Origin: Methylotenera_A sp044228245
GTDB lineage: Bacteria > Pseudomonadota > Gammaproteobacteria > Burkholderiales > Methylophilaceae
DNA: 64,000 nt
Assembly (NCBI GenBank): GCA_044228245.1
Contig: JBGAVG010000004.1
Location: forward strand, 1-64,000
Direction: 5' to 3'
Positions 35,604 to 45,445 of this stretch are shown one piece after another. The notes beneath the pieces are model-generated. The model was not told where the DNA came from and did no database searches. It saw only the letters and a program-made list of their open reading frames with translations. Made by a program: the position numbers and the translations under genes. Position 1 is the stretch's first letter; each line of letters begins with the position of its first letter.

Positions 35604-36593
35604 ATGGCGCAAGACATTACTCTGGCTGCATTTTTAGTGCAGCACCTGCAAGGTGAGCACCGCATTGCGCTTATCAAGATGCTGGGCGATATTGCTGAAG
35701 CCTGTAAAAAAATAGCTGGGGCGGTAGATCGCGGCGCATTGGCGGGAAATATGGGCAGTTTGGCGGCTGAGAATGTTCAGGGTGAGGTGCAAAAAGCGCT
35801 GGATGTGATTAGCAATGATATTTTTATTGAATGTACTCAGCAAAGCGGTTACGTGGCTGGCATGGTATCGGAAGAATTGGATGATGCCGTTGAAATTGCA
35901 GAAAAACATCACATCATTGGTCAGTACCTGCTGTTGTTCGATCCGCTTGACGGTTCATCCAACGTGAATGTGAACATCTCGGTAGGGACCATATTTTCTA
36001 TACTTAAGAGTGCAAATAAAACTACAGCTCTGGCCGACTTTCTGCAGCCCGGCTCGGCTCAGATCTGCGCCGGTTATGCTTTGTATGGCACATCTACCAT
36101 GCTGGTGCTGACAGCTGGCGACGGGGTAAACGGCTTTACTCTGGATGCTGACTCGGGCGAGTTTTATCTTACCCATCCTGATATGCAGATTGCTGCTGAG
36201 ACGCAGGAGTTTGCGATCAATATGTCCAATTATCGTTTTTGGCAGAAGCCGGTGCAGCGCTATATTGATGAGTGTTTACAGGGTGAAGCCGGGTTGCGCA
36301 AAAAAGATTTTAATATGCGCTGGGTCGCCTCTATGGTGGCTGAAGTGCACCGCATATTGGTACGTGGCGGCGTGTTTATGTACCCCGCTGATGCCAAGTC
36401 AGCGAACGGCAAGCTTAGATTGATGTACGAGGCTAACCCCATGAGTTTTATTGTGGAGCAGGCAGGCGGCGCTGCGACGACTGGCGTACAACGCATTTTA
36501 GAAGTTACGCCAAGCGGCATCCATCAACGCGTGCCCGTGATGATGGGCAGCAAAAGCGAAATTGAAAAATTAGTTGCTTATCATCAAGGCTGA
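35604..36593 (+). CDS. fbp: Fructose-1,6-bisphosphatase class 1
   Basis: 329 residues from the ATG at 35604, which has GAGGAG seven bases upstream; the frame extends 15 codons further. The metal and substrate site DPLDGSSNVNVNISVGTIFSI is intact, as are GYALYGTSTMLVLT and KSANGKLRLMYEANPMSFIVEQAGG. It works in gluconeogenesis and in the fructose-phosphate rearrangements of formaldehyde assimilation. It converges with tpiA (six bases apart). Confidence 0.96.
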   Translation: MAQDITLAAFLVQHLQGEHRIALIKMLGDIAEACKKIAGAVDRGALAGNMGSLAAENVQGEVQKALDVISNDIFIECTQQSGYVAGMVSEELDDAVEIAEKHHIIGQYLLLFDPLDGSSNVNVNISVGTIFSILKSANKTTALADFLQPGSAQICAGYALYGTSTMLVLTAGDGVNGFTLDADSGEFYLTHPDMQIAAETQEFAINMSNYRFWQKPVQRYIDECLQGEAGLRKKDFNMRWVASMVAEVHRILVRGGVFMYPADAKSANGKLRLMYEANPMSFIVEQAGGAATTGVQRILEVTPSGIHQRVPVMMGSKSEIEKLVAYHQG

Positions 36594-36599
36594 TCCGCA

Positions 36600-37367
36600 C
36601 TAATTCGCCAGCCGGCAAATCGCCACAAATTCTTCTGCATTAAGTGACGCACCGCCCACCAGCCCGCCGTCTACATCGGGCATGGCAAATAATTCCTTGG
36701 CATTTTTGGAATTAACGCTGCCGCCATAAATGATGCGCACATGCGCTGCGGCATCGCTATTGCGCCGGTCGATACGGTGCCGGATAAACTCATGCACCGC
36801 CTGCGCATGTGCGGGCGAGGCAGTTTTTCCCGTGCCAATCGCCCACACCGGCTCATAGGCAAACACCATGTTCAGCTGCATGGCTTTTGCAAACTCCTTG
36901 TCGCCGAGGGTCGCCATCACCGCATCCATCTGGCTGGCGACAATCACCTCCGTCAGGCCGGCCTCGTGTTCTGCCAGGGTTTCGCCCACACACAATACCG
37001 GTGTCAGATTCGCCTTGATGGCCGCGTCGAATCTGGCGGCGGCCGTCAGATTGGTTTCATGAAACAGGTTGCGGCGCTCGGAGTGGCCAAGCAGCACATA
37101 CGTGCAGCCGAGATCGGTCAGCATGTGCGGCGCAACGGCGCCGGTAAAAGCGCCTTGCTCGTGCTGGTTCACGTTCTGCCCGCCCCAGGCGATATTGGTG
37201 TCTTGAAGCAGCTCCCTGGCCTGGAACAGGTAGGGGTTCGGCACGCACACGACGTAATCGGCATTTTTATAGTCGCGCAGCCCGTTGATAATATCATTAA
37301 GCAATAGCTGGTTGCTCTTGATGTCGCCATGCATTTTCCAGTTGCCCACCACCAGTTTACGACGCAT
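36600..37367 (-). CDS. tpiA: Triosephosphate isomerase TpiA
   Basis: 255 residues. Catalytic residues are present: Lys in VVGNWKMHGD, His in LLGHSERRNLF and Glu in FAYEPVWAIGTGKTAS. The phosphate-gripping loop is IGTGKT. It interconverts dihydroxyacetone phosphate and glyceraldehyde-3-phosphate. It lies 37 bases downstream of fba on the same strand. One 60-base line I counted (36781) is 60% GC, higher than most neighbours. Confidence 0.97.
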   Translation of the reverse strand: MRRKLVVGNWKMHGDIKSNQLLLNDIINGLRDYKNADYVVCVPNPYLFQARELLQDTNIAWGGQNVNQHEQGAFTGAVAPHMLTDLGCTYVLLGHSERRNLFHETNLTAAARFDAAIKANLTPVLCVGETLAEHEAGLTEVIVASQMDAVMATLGDKEFAKAMQLNMVFAYEPVWAIGTGKTASPAHAQAVHEFIRHRIDRRNSDAAAHVRIIYGGSVNSKNAKELFAMPDVDGGLVGGASLNAEEFVAICRLAN

Positions 37368-37404
37368 ATGGTTGATCCTTTTATTCTATTGGTCATTCAT
37401 GGTG

Positions 37405-38475
37405 TTATAGTGCTTTGACAATAGCCTGCAACTCGCCGGCCTTGTAGCTCTCGGTCATGCGCTCACAGGGGATGGGCTTGATCTTACCAGCCTGTCCGGC
37501 CGAGCCAAACGCCTCATAGCGCGCTTTGCAGATGTCGCGCATGGCCACGGTAGCCGCATTGAGGAATTTGCGCGGATCAAACTCTTTGCTGTTTTGTGCG
37601 AAATATCTGCGGATAGCGCCTGCCGAAGCCATGCGCAGGTCGGTATCGATGTTGACTTTGCGCACACCGTGCTTGATGCCTTCGATGATTTCTTCCACCG
37701 GCACGCCATAGGTTTCGCCCATGTCGCCGCCATATGCATTGATGATGTGCAGCCATTCCTGCGGTACTGAGGATGAACCGTGCATGACCAGATGGGTATT
37801 GGGGATACGGTCGTGAATCTCTTTGATACGGCTGATGGCCAGTGTTCTGCCGGTAGGAGGGTGCGTGAACTTATAGGCGCCGTGCGAAGTGCCAATGGCG
37901 ATTGCCAGCGCATCCACATTGGTTTGCCGTACAAAATCGGCCGCCTCTTCAGGGTCGGTGAGTAGCTGCGAATGCGTTAATACGCCGCTTGCGCCAGAGC
38001 CGTCTTCTTCGCCCGCCAGTCCGGATTCCAAAGAACCCAGTACGCCCAGTTCCCCTTCTACGGATACGCCGATGGCATGCGCGATTTCCACCACTTTTCT
38101 GGTGACTTCGACATTGTACTGATAGCTGGAAGGCGTTTTAGCGTCTTCCAGCAGCGAGCCATCCATCATCACGCTGGAGAAGCCGGAACGCATGGCCTGG
38201 ATACACACTGCGGGCGATTGCCCGTGATCCTGATGCATCACCACTGGAATGTGCGGATAAGACTCAATGGCAGCCAATACCAGATGCCGTAAAAAAGCTT
38301 CCCCGGCATATTTGCGTGCACCAGCCGAGGCTTGCAGTATCACCGGGCTGTCCACCGCATCGGCGGCCTGCATAATGGCATGCACCTGTTCCATGTTATT
38401 GACATTAAATGCAGCAAGACCGTAATCGTGTTCGGCAGCATGGTCCAGCAATTGACGCAGTGATACGAGTGCCAT
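37405..38475 (-). CDS. fba: Fructose-bisphosphate aldolase class II (Calvin-cycle subtype)
   Basis: 356 residues. The zinc site includes VVMHQDHGQSP and later histidines in GTSHGAYKF and LVMHGSSSVP; VEGELGVLGSLESG is the class II loop, and the length and tail (KPIPCERMTESYKAGEL) fit the longer Calvin-cycle type found in autotrophs and methylotrophs. With fbp and tpiA it forms a small fructose-phosphate cluster. The 220-base gap to phoH is AT-rich and holds no recognisable gene. Confidence 0.95.
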   Translation of the reverse strand: MALVSLRQLLDHAAEHDYGLAAFNVNNMEQVHAIMQAADAVDSPVILQASAGARKYAGEAFLRHLVLAAIESYPHIPVVMHQDHGQSPAVCIQAMRSGFSSVMMDGSLLEDAKTPSSYQYNVEVTRKVVEIAHAIGVSVEGELGVLGSLESGLAGEEDGSGASGVLTHSQLLTDPEEAADFVRQTNVDALAIAIGTSHGAYKFTHPPTGRTLAISRIKEIHDRIPNTHLVMHGSSSVPQEWLHIINAYGGDMGETYGVPVEEIIEGIKHGVRKVNIDTDLRMASAGAIRRYFAQNSKEFDPRKFLNAATVAMRDICKARYEAFGSAGQAGKIKPIPCERMTESYKAGELQAIVKAL

Positions 38476-38697
38476 GATGTAATTCCAAGCAGTTAAAATA
38501 AATTATTTTTTGCTAATATTACTCTAGAGGTTGTACATATTAATTTGGGCATCTGTAGTTTAGTAGGTGTAGAAGATGCATAAAAATTACTTAGTTTGTC
38601 AAATTGAGGAGTAGTGACTCAGTTTGCAAAACCTGACTTCAGGTTGTTAGCCTATTCTGCAAATAAGCTAAATGTATTGAGCTTTAGCATTAAACCG

Positions 38698-39651
38698 TCA
38701 TTTGTCTTCAAGTTTTGATTCGTATTCTTCATAGGCATTCACTATCTTTTGCACCAACGGGTGGCGCACTACATCGGCCGATAAAAAATGCGTCATGGCG
38801 ATGCCTTTGATGTTTTTGAGGATTTTCTGCGCTTCCACCAAACCGCTTTTCTGGTGGCGTTGCAGGTCAATCTGCGTCACATCGCCCGTAATCACAGCTT
38901 TGGTACCAAACCCTATTCTGGTCAGGAACATCTTCATTTGCTCTGGCGTAGTGTTTTGCGCCTCATCCAGAATAATAAAGCTCTGGTTAAGCGTGCGGCC
39001 GCGCATATAGGCGAGCGGCGCTACTTCAATCACGTTGCGTTCAAACATTTTATTGACCGTGTCGTAACCCGCCAAATCATACAGCGCGTCGTAAAGCGGG
39101 CGTAAATAGGGATCCACTTTCTGGGTCAGATCGCCCGGCAAGAAGCCCAGCCGTTCGCCCGCTTCAACTGCCGGGCGCACCAATACAATGCGTTTGACCC
39201 GGTCGCGGGTCATGGCATCCACCGCGCAGGCCACTGCCAAGTAGGTTTTACCGGTGCCAGCAGGGCCAATGCCAAACGTGATGTCATGATCCTGAATCTG
39301 CTGCAGATATTCTACCTGGCGCGGTGTGCGGCCGTGCAGGTCTCCGCGGCGTGTCATCAGTACCGGCATGGCGGCGGTGTTGGTGACATCTTCCGGTTTG
39401 AGTTTGTCGATTTCCACCAGGCCTAATTGCACTTCTTCTAGTTCAAGCGGTTTTTTGGCGCGAATATAGAAGTTTTCAATCATTTGTGCGGCAAGTCGCA
39501 TGTTATCTTGCTTGCCACTAATGCTGAATGTGCTGCCGCGACGGTTGATATTGACCTCAAGCGCAGTCTCGATCTGTTTGATATTTTCATCCAGCACGCC
39601 GCAAAGATTGGCGAGGCGAGTGTTGTCTTCTGGGGTAAGCGTGATTTCCAT
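38698..39651 (-). CDS. phoH: PhoH-like ATPase (PhoL/YbeZ)
   Basis: 317 residues. A KH-like N-terminal part is followed by the PhoH ATPase domain with Walker A GIGPAGTGKTYLAVA and Walker B FIILDEAQNTTPEQMKMFLTR. In E. coli YbeZ works with YbeY on rRNA. Here it follows miaB by one base, but ybeY lies 5 kb away beyond a block of metabolic genes. Confidence 0.95.
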   Translation of the reverse strand: MEITLTPEDNTRLANLCGVLDENIKQIETALEVNINRRGSTFSISGKQDNMRLAAQMIENFYIRAKKPLELEEVQLGLVEIDKLKPEDVTNTAAMPVLMTRRGDLHGRTPRQVEYLQQIQDHDITFGIGPAGTGKTYLAVACAVDAMTRDRVKRIVLVRPAVEAGERLGFLPGDLTQKVDPYLRPLYDALYDLAGYDTVNKMFERNVIEVAPLAYMRGRTLNQSFIILDEAQNTTPEQMKMFLTRIGFGTKAVITGDVTQIDLQRHQKSGLVEAQKILKNIKGIAMTHFLSADVVRHPLVQKIVNAYEEYESKLEDK

Positions 39652-39652
39652 A

Positions 39653-40981
39653 TTAAATAATCTTGCCTTGCAAACGGCGTGGGTTGGACACGTCGGTAAT
39701 TTTTACATTCACAAACTGATGAATCAAATCGGCTTCACCAGAAATATCCACTACACGGTTATTATCGGTTTTGCCTGCGAGCAGGCTGCTATTTTTCCAG
39801 GAGGCGCCTTCAATCAATACGCGTTGCACTGTGCCTAGCATGGCTTCCGAGATGGCTTTGGCTTGCGCTTCGTTAATCGCCTGCAGCTTGGCCAAACGGG
39901 CCAATTTAACTGTTTCCGGCGTATCGTCCTGAATAAACGCCGCGGGGGTGCCTGGGCGCGGGCTGTATAAGAAGCTGAAACTGGCATCAAAGCCGACATC
40001 GCTCATCAGTTTCACAGTGGCTTCAAAATCGGCTTCGGTTTCGCCAGGGAAGCCGATTATAAAGTCGGAAGTAAAGGTTAAATCGGGGTTAGCTGTTTTC
40101 AGTTTGCGGATAATCGATTTATATTGCAGCGCAGTGTAGTTGCGCTTCATCGCCATCAAAATGCGGTCAGAACCCGCTTGCACCGGCAAGTGTAGCTGCG
40201 CTGCCAATTTAGGTATATTGGCAAAACAATCAATCAAGCGCTGGTTCATTTCATTGGGGTGGCTGGTGGTAAAACGGATGCGCTCAATCTGCGGGATTTC
40301 GGCAACGGTTTCAATCAGCATCGCCAGATCAGCCTCCACGCCGTCGTATTCTGCGCGGTAGGCATTCACATTTTGCCCAAGCAGGGTGATTTCTTTGACG
40401 CCTTGCTCAGCCAACTGTACAGCTTCGGTTAATATGTCTGCAAACGGGCGCGAAACCTCTTCGCCGCGCGTGTAGGGCACTACGCAAAAACTGCAATATT
40501 TGCTGCAGCCTTCCATAATGCTCAGAAACGCACTCGCACCTTCGATGCGCGGCGGGGGTAAATGGTCGAACTTTTCGATTTCGGGGAACGTAATATCCAC
40601 CTGCGACTGGCCGCTGCTTTGGCGGCTTTTAATCATGTCGGGCAGGCGGTGCAGGGTTTGCGGGCCAAACACTACATCCACATAAGGCGCGCGTTTGATG
40701 ATGTTGTCACCTTCCTGTGACGCCACACAACCACCCACGCCGATGATTAAATCAGGATTCTTTTCCTTAAGCGGAATAAAACGCCCAAGGTGACTGAATA
40801 CTTTGTCTTCGGCCTTTTCGCGCACCGAACAGGTGTTGAGCAGGATGACATCGGCATCTTCCGGTGTTTGTGTTTCGACCATGCCTTCGCTTGAAGCAAG
40901 CATATCCGCCATGCGTGACGAATCATACTCGTTCATCTGGCAGCCGAAGGTTTTAATGAATATTTTTTTGGGTGTAGTCAA
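39653..40981 (-). CDS. miaB: tRNA-2-methylthio-N6-dimethylallyladenosine synthase MiaB
   Basis: 442 residues. Radical SAM enzyme adding a methylthio group at tRNA A37. The auxiliary cluster cysteines are in FGCQMNEYDS, LNTCSVREKAEDK and GVGGCVAS; the radical SAM triad is GCSKYCSFCVVPYTRG; a TRAM domain closes the protein. The start is TTG: an in-frame stop lies a few codons upstream and the next ATG is inside the first motif. It heads the miaB-phoH pair. Confidence 0.97.
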   Translation of the reverse strand: MTTPKKIFIKTFGCQMNEYDSSRMADMLASSEGMVETQTPEDADVILLNTCSVREKAEDKVFSHLGRFIPLKEKNPDLIIGVGGCVASQEGDNIIKRAPYVDVVFGPQTLHRLPDMIKSRQSSGQSQVDITFPEIEKFDHLPPPRIEGASAFLSIMEGCSKYCSFCVVPYTRGEEVSRPFADILTEAVQLAEQGVKEITLLGQNVNAYRAEYDGVEADLAMLIETVAEIPQIERIRFTTSHPNEMNQRLIDCFANIPKLAAQLHLPVQAGSDRILMAMKRNYTALQYKSIIRKLKTANPDLTFTSDFIIGFPGETEADFEATVKLMSDVGFDASFSFLYSPRPGTPAAFIQDDTPETVKLARLAKLQAINEAQAKAISEAMLGTVQRVLIEGASWKNSSLLAGKTDNNRVVDISGEADLIHQFVNVKITDVSNPRRLQGKII

Positions 40982-41091
40982 AGGTTGAAAGCTTCATTGC
41001 AAAGTATGATTTTAGCGTATTTGGCCATTTGATTCACGCAAAGTTGCTGAGTGGAGGGTAAAATAGCCTCGAATATTCATCCAGGCCATTT

Positions 41092-42480
41092 ATGCAAGCG
41101 CTACCCATTTTTTATAACATCAAACACCGCCCTTGTGTCGTGATTGGCGGCGGCGATGTTGCCGTACGTAAAGTAACGATGCTGCTGAAGGCTGACGCAG
41201 CAGTTACGCTTTTTTCGCCTGAAATTTGCCATGAGCTGCAGGCCCTGGTCGATGCGAAAAAAATAAAATATGTGCAAGCCAATTATGAACAGAATCAGCT
41301 GGGAGACGCATGTTTAGTAGTAGCGGCGACAGATGACCATGCGGTGAATGAGGCTGTCTCGGTCGCGGCAAAAGCGCGCAATATCCCCGTGAATGTGGTG
41401 GATGCGCCCGAATTGTGCACGTTCACCATGGGCTCGATTATCGACCGCAGCCCAGTGGTGATTGCGGTTTCCAGCGAAGGCAATGCGCCCGTGCTGGCGC
41501 GCTACATCCGTACTAAAATCGAAACCATGCTGCCGGCAAGCTACGGCCGTATCGCCACCATTGCTGGTGAATTTAGAGACCAGGTCAAAGCCAAGTTCGC
41601 CACTACGCAAGCCAGACGCCGCTTCTGGGAGGGTGTGCTGCAAGGCCCCATGGTGGAACGCGTATTATCCGGGCAGGAGCAGGCGGCACGTGAGTTGCTG
41701 CAGGATTTAATCAACGATGCAGATTCTGCCAGCAAAAAAGGTGAGGTGTTTCTGGTGGGCGGCGGCCCCGGCGATCCGGATCTGCTCACATTCCGGGCGT
41801 TACGCCTCATGCAGCAATGCGATGTGTGCGTGTATGATAAATTGGTGAGTCATGAAGTGATGGAGCTGGTGCGCCGCGACGCGGAACTGATTTATGTCGG
41901 CAAGGCGCGCGACCAGCACACCATGCCGCAGGAGGAAATCAATGAACTGCTCGCCAGACTTGCACTTGAAGGCAAGCGGGTGCTGCGCCTGAAAGGCGGC
42001 GATCCGTTTATATTCGGGCGCGGCGGCGAGGAGATTGAAATGCTCATGCAGCATGGCGTGCCGTTTCAGGTCGTGCCGGGGATTACCGCCGCCAATGGGG
42101 TTTCCAGCTACGCGGGCATTCCACTTACGCATCGTGATTATGCGCAAGCCTGCCTGTTTATTACCGGGCATCTCAAAGATGGGACATTGGATCTGGATTG
42201 GCAGGCCATGGCGCGCCCCAACCAGACCGTGGTGGTTTATATGGGTCTGGTCGGCTTGGCGCAAATTTGCGAAAAGCTGATAGAGCATGGCGTTTCAGTA
42301 GATATGCCGGTGGCGGTGGTGCAGCAGGGGACAACTCCAAGGCAAAAAGTGGTGACGGCGACGTTAGCCGACCTGGCTGAAGAAGTAGCCGCTGCCGAAT
42401 TGAAACCACCTTGTCTGACGATTATTGGCGAAGTGGTGAAACTGCGCGAGAAATTAAACTGGTTTGAGCCAACGGCCTGA
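41092..42480 (+). CDS. cysG: Siroheme synthase CysG (fused)
   Basis: 462 residues joining a dehydrogenase/ferrochelatase head (residues 1-205, NAD site VVIGGGDVAVRKV) to a uroporphyrinogen-III C-methyltransferase (from about 215, VFLVGGGPGDPDLLTFRALRLMQ, LRLKGGDPFIFGRGGEE). It makes siroheme for sulfite and nitrite reductases. No reductase genes are next to it. Confidence 0.97.
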   Translation: MQALPIFYNIKHRPCVVIGGGDVAVRKVTMLLKADAAVTLFSPEICHELQALVDAKKIKYVQANYEQNQLGDACLVVAATDDHAVNEAVSVAAKARNIPVNVVDAPELCTFTMGSIIDRSPVVIAVSSEGNAPVLARYIRTKIETMLPASYGRIATIAGEFRDQVKAKFATTQARRRFWEGVLQGPMVERVLSGQEQAARELLQDLINDADSASKKGEVFLVGGGPGDPDLLTFRALRLMQQCDVCVYDKLVSHEVMELVRRDAELIYVGKARDQHTMPQEEINELLARLALEGKRVLRLKGGDPFIFGRGGEEIEMLMQHGVPFQVVPGITAANGVSSYAGIPLTHRDYAQACLFITGHLKDGTLDLDWQAMARPNQTVVVYMGLVGLAQICEKLIEHGVSVDMPVAVVQQGTTPRQKVVTATLADLAEEVAAAELKPPCLTIIGEVVKLREKLNWFEPTA

Positions 42481-42481
42481 T

Positions 42482-43792
42482 TTAATGCTGGATCGGCAGC
42501 GTCAATCTGGCTTCCAGCCCACCTTCCGGGCGGTTGATGAGCTGCAGGCTACCGCGATGCAATTTGGCGATGCGGTTGCAAATCGCCAAGCCTAAGCCGC
42601 TGCCGCCCTCGTTTTTGTTGCGTGCATTATCCAGGCGCTCAAACGGTCGCAGCAGGCGCTCGGCATGCTCCGGCGGAATACCGGGGCCGTTATCCAGCAC
42701 GCTGATAATGATATTGTCCGCAGTAATTTTACTTTCCACCGTCACTTCACCTTTGGAATAGGCGTAGGCATTGCCTACCAGATTATCCAGCAGACGCTGC
42801 ATGGCAAGCGGGCGCAGCGGGATAAAGTAGGTTGACGAGAGTTTCAGTTTCAGATTGCGCCCAGCACGTGCCTGACGTTCGGCGAGCGATTGCAGCAGCA
42901 CGTTGATATCCATCATTTTGGTCGGTTCGCCTTCCACGCCGCGCACAAAATCCAGAAACTGATGGATGATATTGTCCATGTCGGCAATATCTTCAATCAT
43001 GCCCGCTTTCAAGCTGCTGCAACTGTCTTCCGGCAATAGTTCTACGGCCAGACGCAGCCTTGCCAGCGGCGTGCGGATGTCATGCGAAACCCCGGCGAGC
43101 AGCAAGGTGCGTTCGTTATCTAGCCGCACCAGCGATTCTGCCATCTCGTTAAAGGTGCGGCTCACTTCGCGCAGCTCGTCTACGCTGTCTTCCGGCAGGC
43201 GCGGTGCCGGTTGGCCATGGCGCAGCCTGTCTGCCGCATGCGCCAATAAATTAAGCGGGCGGTTGATGCGCGAGGCAATTAAATAGGCGCCCAGTAAAGA
43301 CAGCAAGCCTACCACTGCGCCCCATCCCAGCCAATGCCACGGAAACGGCCTGTCCACCTGAATTTTGGGGATGACCACCCAGAAGTCATCCTGATCTACA
43401 TTAAAGCTGATCCATAAGCCGGCGATGCCATAGTGGTTGACGGTGATAATGGTTTCCTCGCCCAGGCGCTCGCGGATTTTATGCGCGATCAGGTTAATGA
43501 ACGGATCGTTGGGAAGCGGCTCTATCTCTTCTAAAAAATCTGCGGCATATACGCGCACACCTTCGCGGCCAGAGAGCTCTGAAAGCAATGCCAGGCGGCG
43601 ATTTTCATGCGCGGCGATGAGTGAGGCACGGGTGTAATTGACGATGGTGATGGCTTGCAGCGCGGCCGTCGTGGCGCGTGGCTCACGGTCGAAGTAATCA
43701 AAAATCTTGAGCGACGCGTAAATACTGATCGCCAATAGCATGGCAATCAGCAACATCAGGCGTGACAGCAGTGTGCGCGGTAAGAGCTTCAA
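42482..43792 (-). CDS. EnvZ-like sensor histidine kinase
   Basis: 436 residues. Two membrane segments (about 8-28 and 155-175) enclose a periplasmic sensor of roughly 125 residues; then HAMP, the dimerisation box GVSHDIRTPLARLRL with phospho-acceptor His237, and the ATPase (N box LLDNLVGNAYAYS, DNGPGIPPEH, GGSGLGLAICNRI). The H box is of the EnvZ type. It is 22 bases downstream of its response-regulator gene. The signal sensed is unknown; osmolarity is only an analogy. Confidence 0.93.
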   Translation of the reverse strand: MKLLPRTLLSRLMLLIAMLLAISIYASLKIFDYFDREPRATTAALQAITIVNYTRASLIAAHENRRLALLSELSGREGVRVYAADFLEEIEPLPNDPFINLIAHKIRERLGEETIITVNHYGIAGLWISFNVDQDDFWVVIPKIQVDRPFPWHWLGWGAVVGLLSLLGAYLIASRINRPLNLLAHAADRLRHGQPAPRLPEDSVDELREVSRTFNEMAESLVRLDNERTLLLAGVSHDIRTPLARLRLAVELLPEDSCSSLKAGMIEDIADMDNIIHQFLDFVRGVEGEPTKMMDINVLLQSLAERQARAGRNLKLKLSSTYFIPLRPLAMQRLLDNLVGNAYAYSKGEVTVESKITADNIIISVLDNGPGIPPEHAERLLRPFERLDNARNKNEGGSGLGLAICNRIAKLHRGSLQLINRPEGGLEARLTLPIQH

Positions 43793-43814
43793 TACAGTAG
43801 CTTATAGAGTAGCT

Positions 43815-44540
43815 TTAATGCGTTGTTTCGCCGTCGGGAATAAATACATAGCCGAAGCCCCACATGGTTTGCAGATAGCGGGGATGTGAGGGATCCGGCT
43901 CGACAATGCGGCGCAGGCGCGACACTTGCACATCTATGCTGCGGTCGAACACATCCAGCTCGCGGCCGCGTGCAAGCTGCATGAGCCGGTCGCGCGAAAG
44001 CGGTTGGCGCGGGTGCTCGGTAAACACCTTCAGCAGGGCAAACTCGCCACTGGTAATGGTAATCGGCACGCCGTTGCGGCTGAGGCTGCGGGTAGAGGCG
44101 TCGAACACAAAATCGCCAAAGCTGAACACCTCGGATTTACCGGAGCTATCAGCTTCCGGGCTATGTTCATGCCGACGCAGCACCGCGTTAATGCGGGCTA
44201 ATAGTTCGCGCGGATTAAACGGTTTTGGCAGATAATCATCTGCCCCCATTTCCAGGCCGATAATTCGATCCACCTCGTCGCCCCGCGCGGTCAGCATGAT
44301 GATCGGCGTAGTGACGTTGTTGCCCCGCAGGCGGCGGCAAATGCTTAGGCCGTCTTCACCGGGCAGCATCAGATCCAGCACCAGTAAATCAAAGCTTTCA
44401 GTGCTCAGGACAATATCCATTTCTTTGGCGTCTGCCACCGTTTTAATGGAAAATCCCTGCTCGCTAAGATAACGCTGCAGCAGTTCGCGAATACGCGCAT
44501 CATCATCCACCATTAATATTTTCTTAGCCGTTTCAGCCAT
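43815..44540 (-). CDS. ompR: OmpR-family response regulator
   Basis: 241 residues. The receiver domain has the acidic pocket DDD (12-14), phospho-acceptor Asp56 in LLVLDLMLPGEDG and the conserved Lys in YLPKPFNPREL. The C-terminal winged helix ends SRLRRIVEPDPSHPRYLQTMWGFGYVFIP, close to OmpR itself. It is the first gene of the pair with the EnvZ-like kinase. Confidence 0.94.
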   Translation of the reverse strand: MAETAKKILMVDDDARIRELLQRYLSEQGFSIKTVADAKEMDIVLSTESFDLLVLDLMLPGEDGLSICRRLRGNNVTTPIIMLTARGDEVDRIIGLEMGADDYLPKPFNPRELLARINAVLRRHEHSPEADSSGKSEVFSFGDFVFDASTRSLSRNGVPITITSGEFALLKVFTEHPRQPLSRDRLMQLARGRELDVFDRSIDVQVSRLRRIVEPDPSHPRYLQTMWGFGYVFIPDGETTH

Positions 44541-44786
44541 GTTCTGATCTCACACGTTTGAATAATTGTTGCAATAAGTTTAGTATAAGTTTTAAGCTTT
44601 AATAAAGCTAGAATTGTAAAAACTTTTATGGCCGTAGACGCTACAATAGGTGGAATAAGCTCCTGTTACAATTGGTTACAATTATCTGGGCAGGTGAAAC
44701 ACTGCATTTACAACCTTGATTCATAGTCATCATTTCCGGAAATTGCTGTAAGTTGAAATTAACAAAGAGACATCTGTAAAAAACAA

Positions 44787-45350
44787 ATGGTTTCAAAAGC
44801 ACATACTTTTTCATTTGCGTCTTCAATACTGATTTTGATGAGTATGACAGTGGCATTGCCGGCGTTTTCCGGTGGCAAGAACGCATTGATTGCAGAAGAA
44901 GAAAATGATCCGGGTGCTTTGGAACAAACGCTGGAGTATAACTTTAGCCCGGAAGACCGTGCGCGTTTGCGCAAAGCGCTGACGGATTACGCCAAATCTA
45001 CCGACCCCGAACATTTTCAGATCGAGCAAAAGCGTAAAGCGATGAAAGAGAGCGTACAAGCGCGATTCAACGAATGTAATAAAGATAATGATGACTCGTT
45101 GGACCGTGAAGAAGCCACGCAATGCTTGCCGCAAGTGGCCAGGCATTTCAGCTATGTCGATGTCGATGAAAACGGAGTGATTACGCTGGATGAACTGGAG
45201 CTGGCACAGGCCAAATCCATTGAACGCCAGAAGGCGGCAGAGGCTAAAATAGAAGCGCAAAAGATTCAGGAAGCCGAGACCGCCATCAAAAATAAAAGTA
45301 ATGCCAAAATCAACAAGCAAGCTGTTGGCAGCCGCAAACCCCCCAGTTAG
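44787..45350 (+). CDS. Secreted EF-hand protein
   Basis: 187 residues with a signal peptide (cleavage near AFS-GG). Two EF-hand loops are seen: one around residues 97-108 (NKDNDDSLDREE) and one around 123-134 (DVDENGVITLDE). The C-terminal third is an Ala/Glu/Lys-rich coiled coil that ends in a basic tail. Calcium binding in the periplasm is a family-based inference. It stands alone after the OmpR-like gene, with about 245 bases between them that hold no gene. No strong ribosome site precedes the ATG. Confidence 0.8.
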   Translation: MVSKAHTFSFASSILILMSMTVALPAFSGGKNALIAEEENDPGALEQTLEYNFSPEDRARLRKALTDYAKSTDPEHFQIEQKRKAMKESVQARFNECNKDNDDSLDREEATQCLPQVARHFSYVDVDENGVITLDELELAQAKSIERQKAAEAKIEAQKIQEAETAIKNKSNAKINKQAVGSRKPPS

Positions 45351-45445
45351 TTTCAGCAGCACCCTCATTCATAAAACAATATTCAGGCAAGCCTGATTTT
45401 TTGAGCGCACTTGATATTTAGCGCTTTTCAGTTCACAGTGTTTTT

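Noticed and set aside
38576..38614. Tiny open frame of 12 codons between fba and phoH
   Set aside because: No ribosome site, no sequence pattern and no terminator after it.
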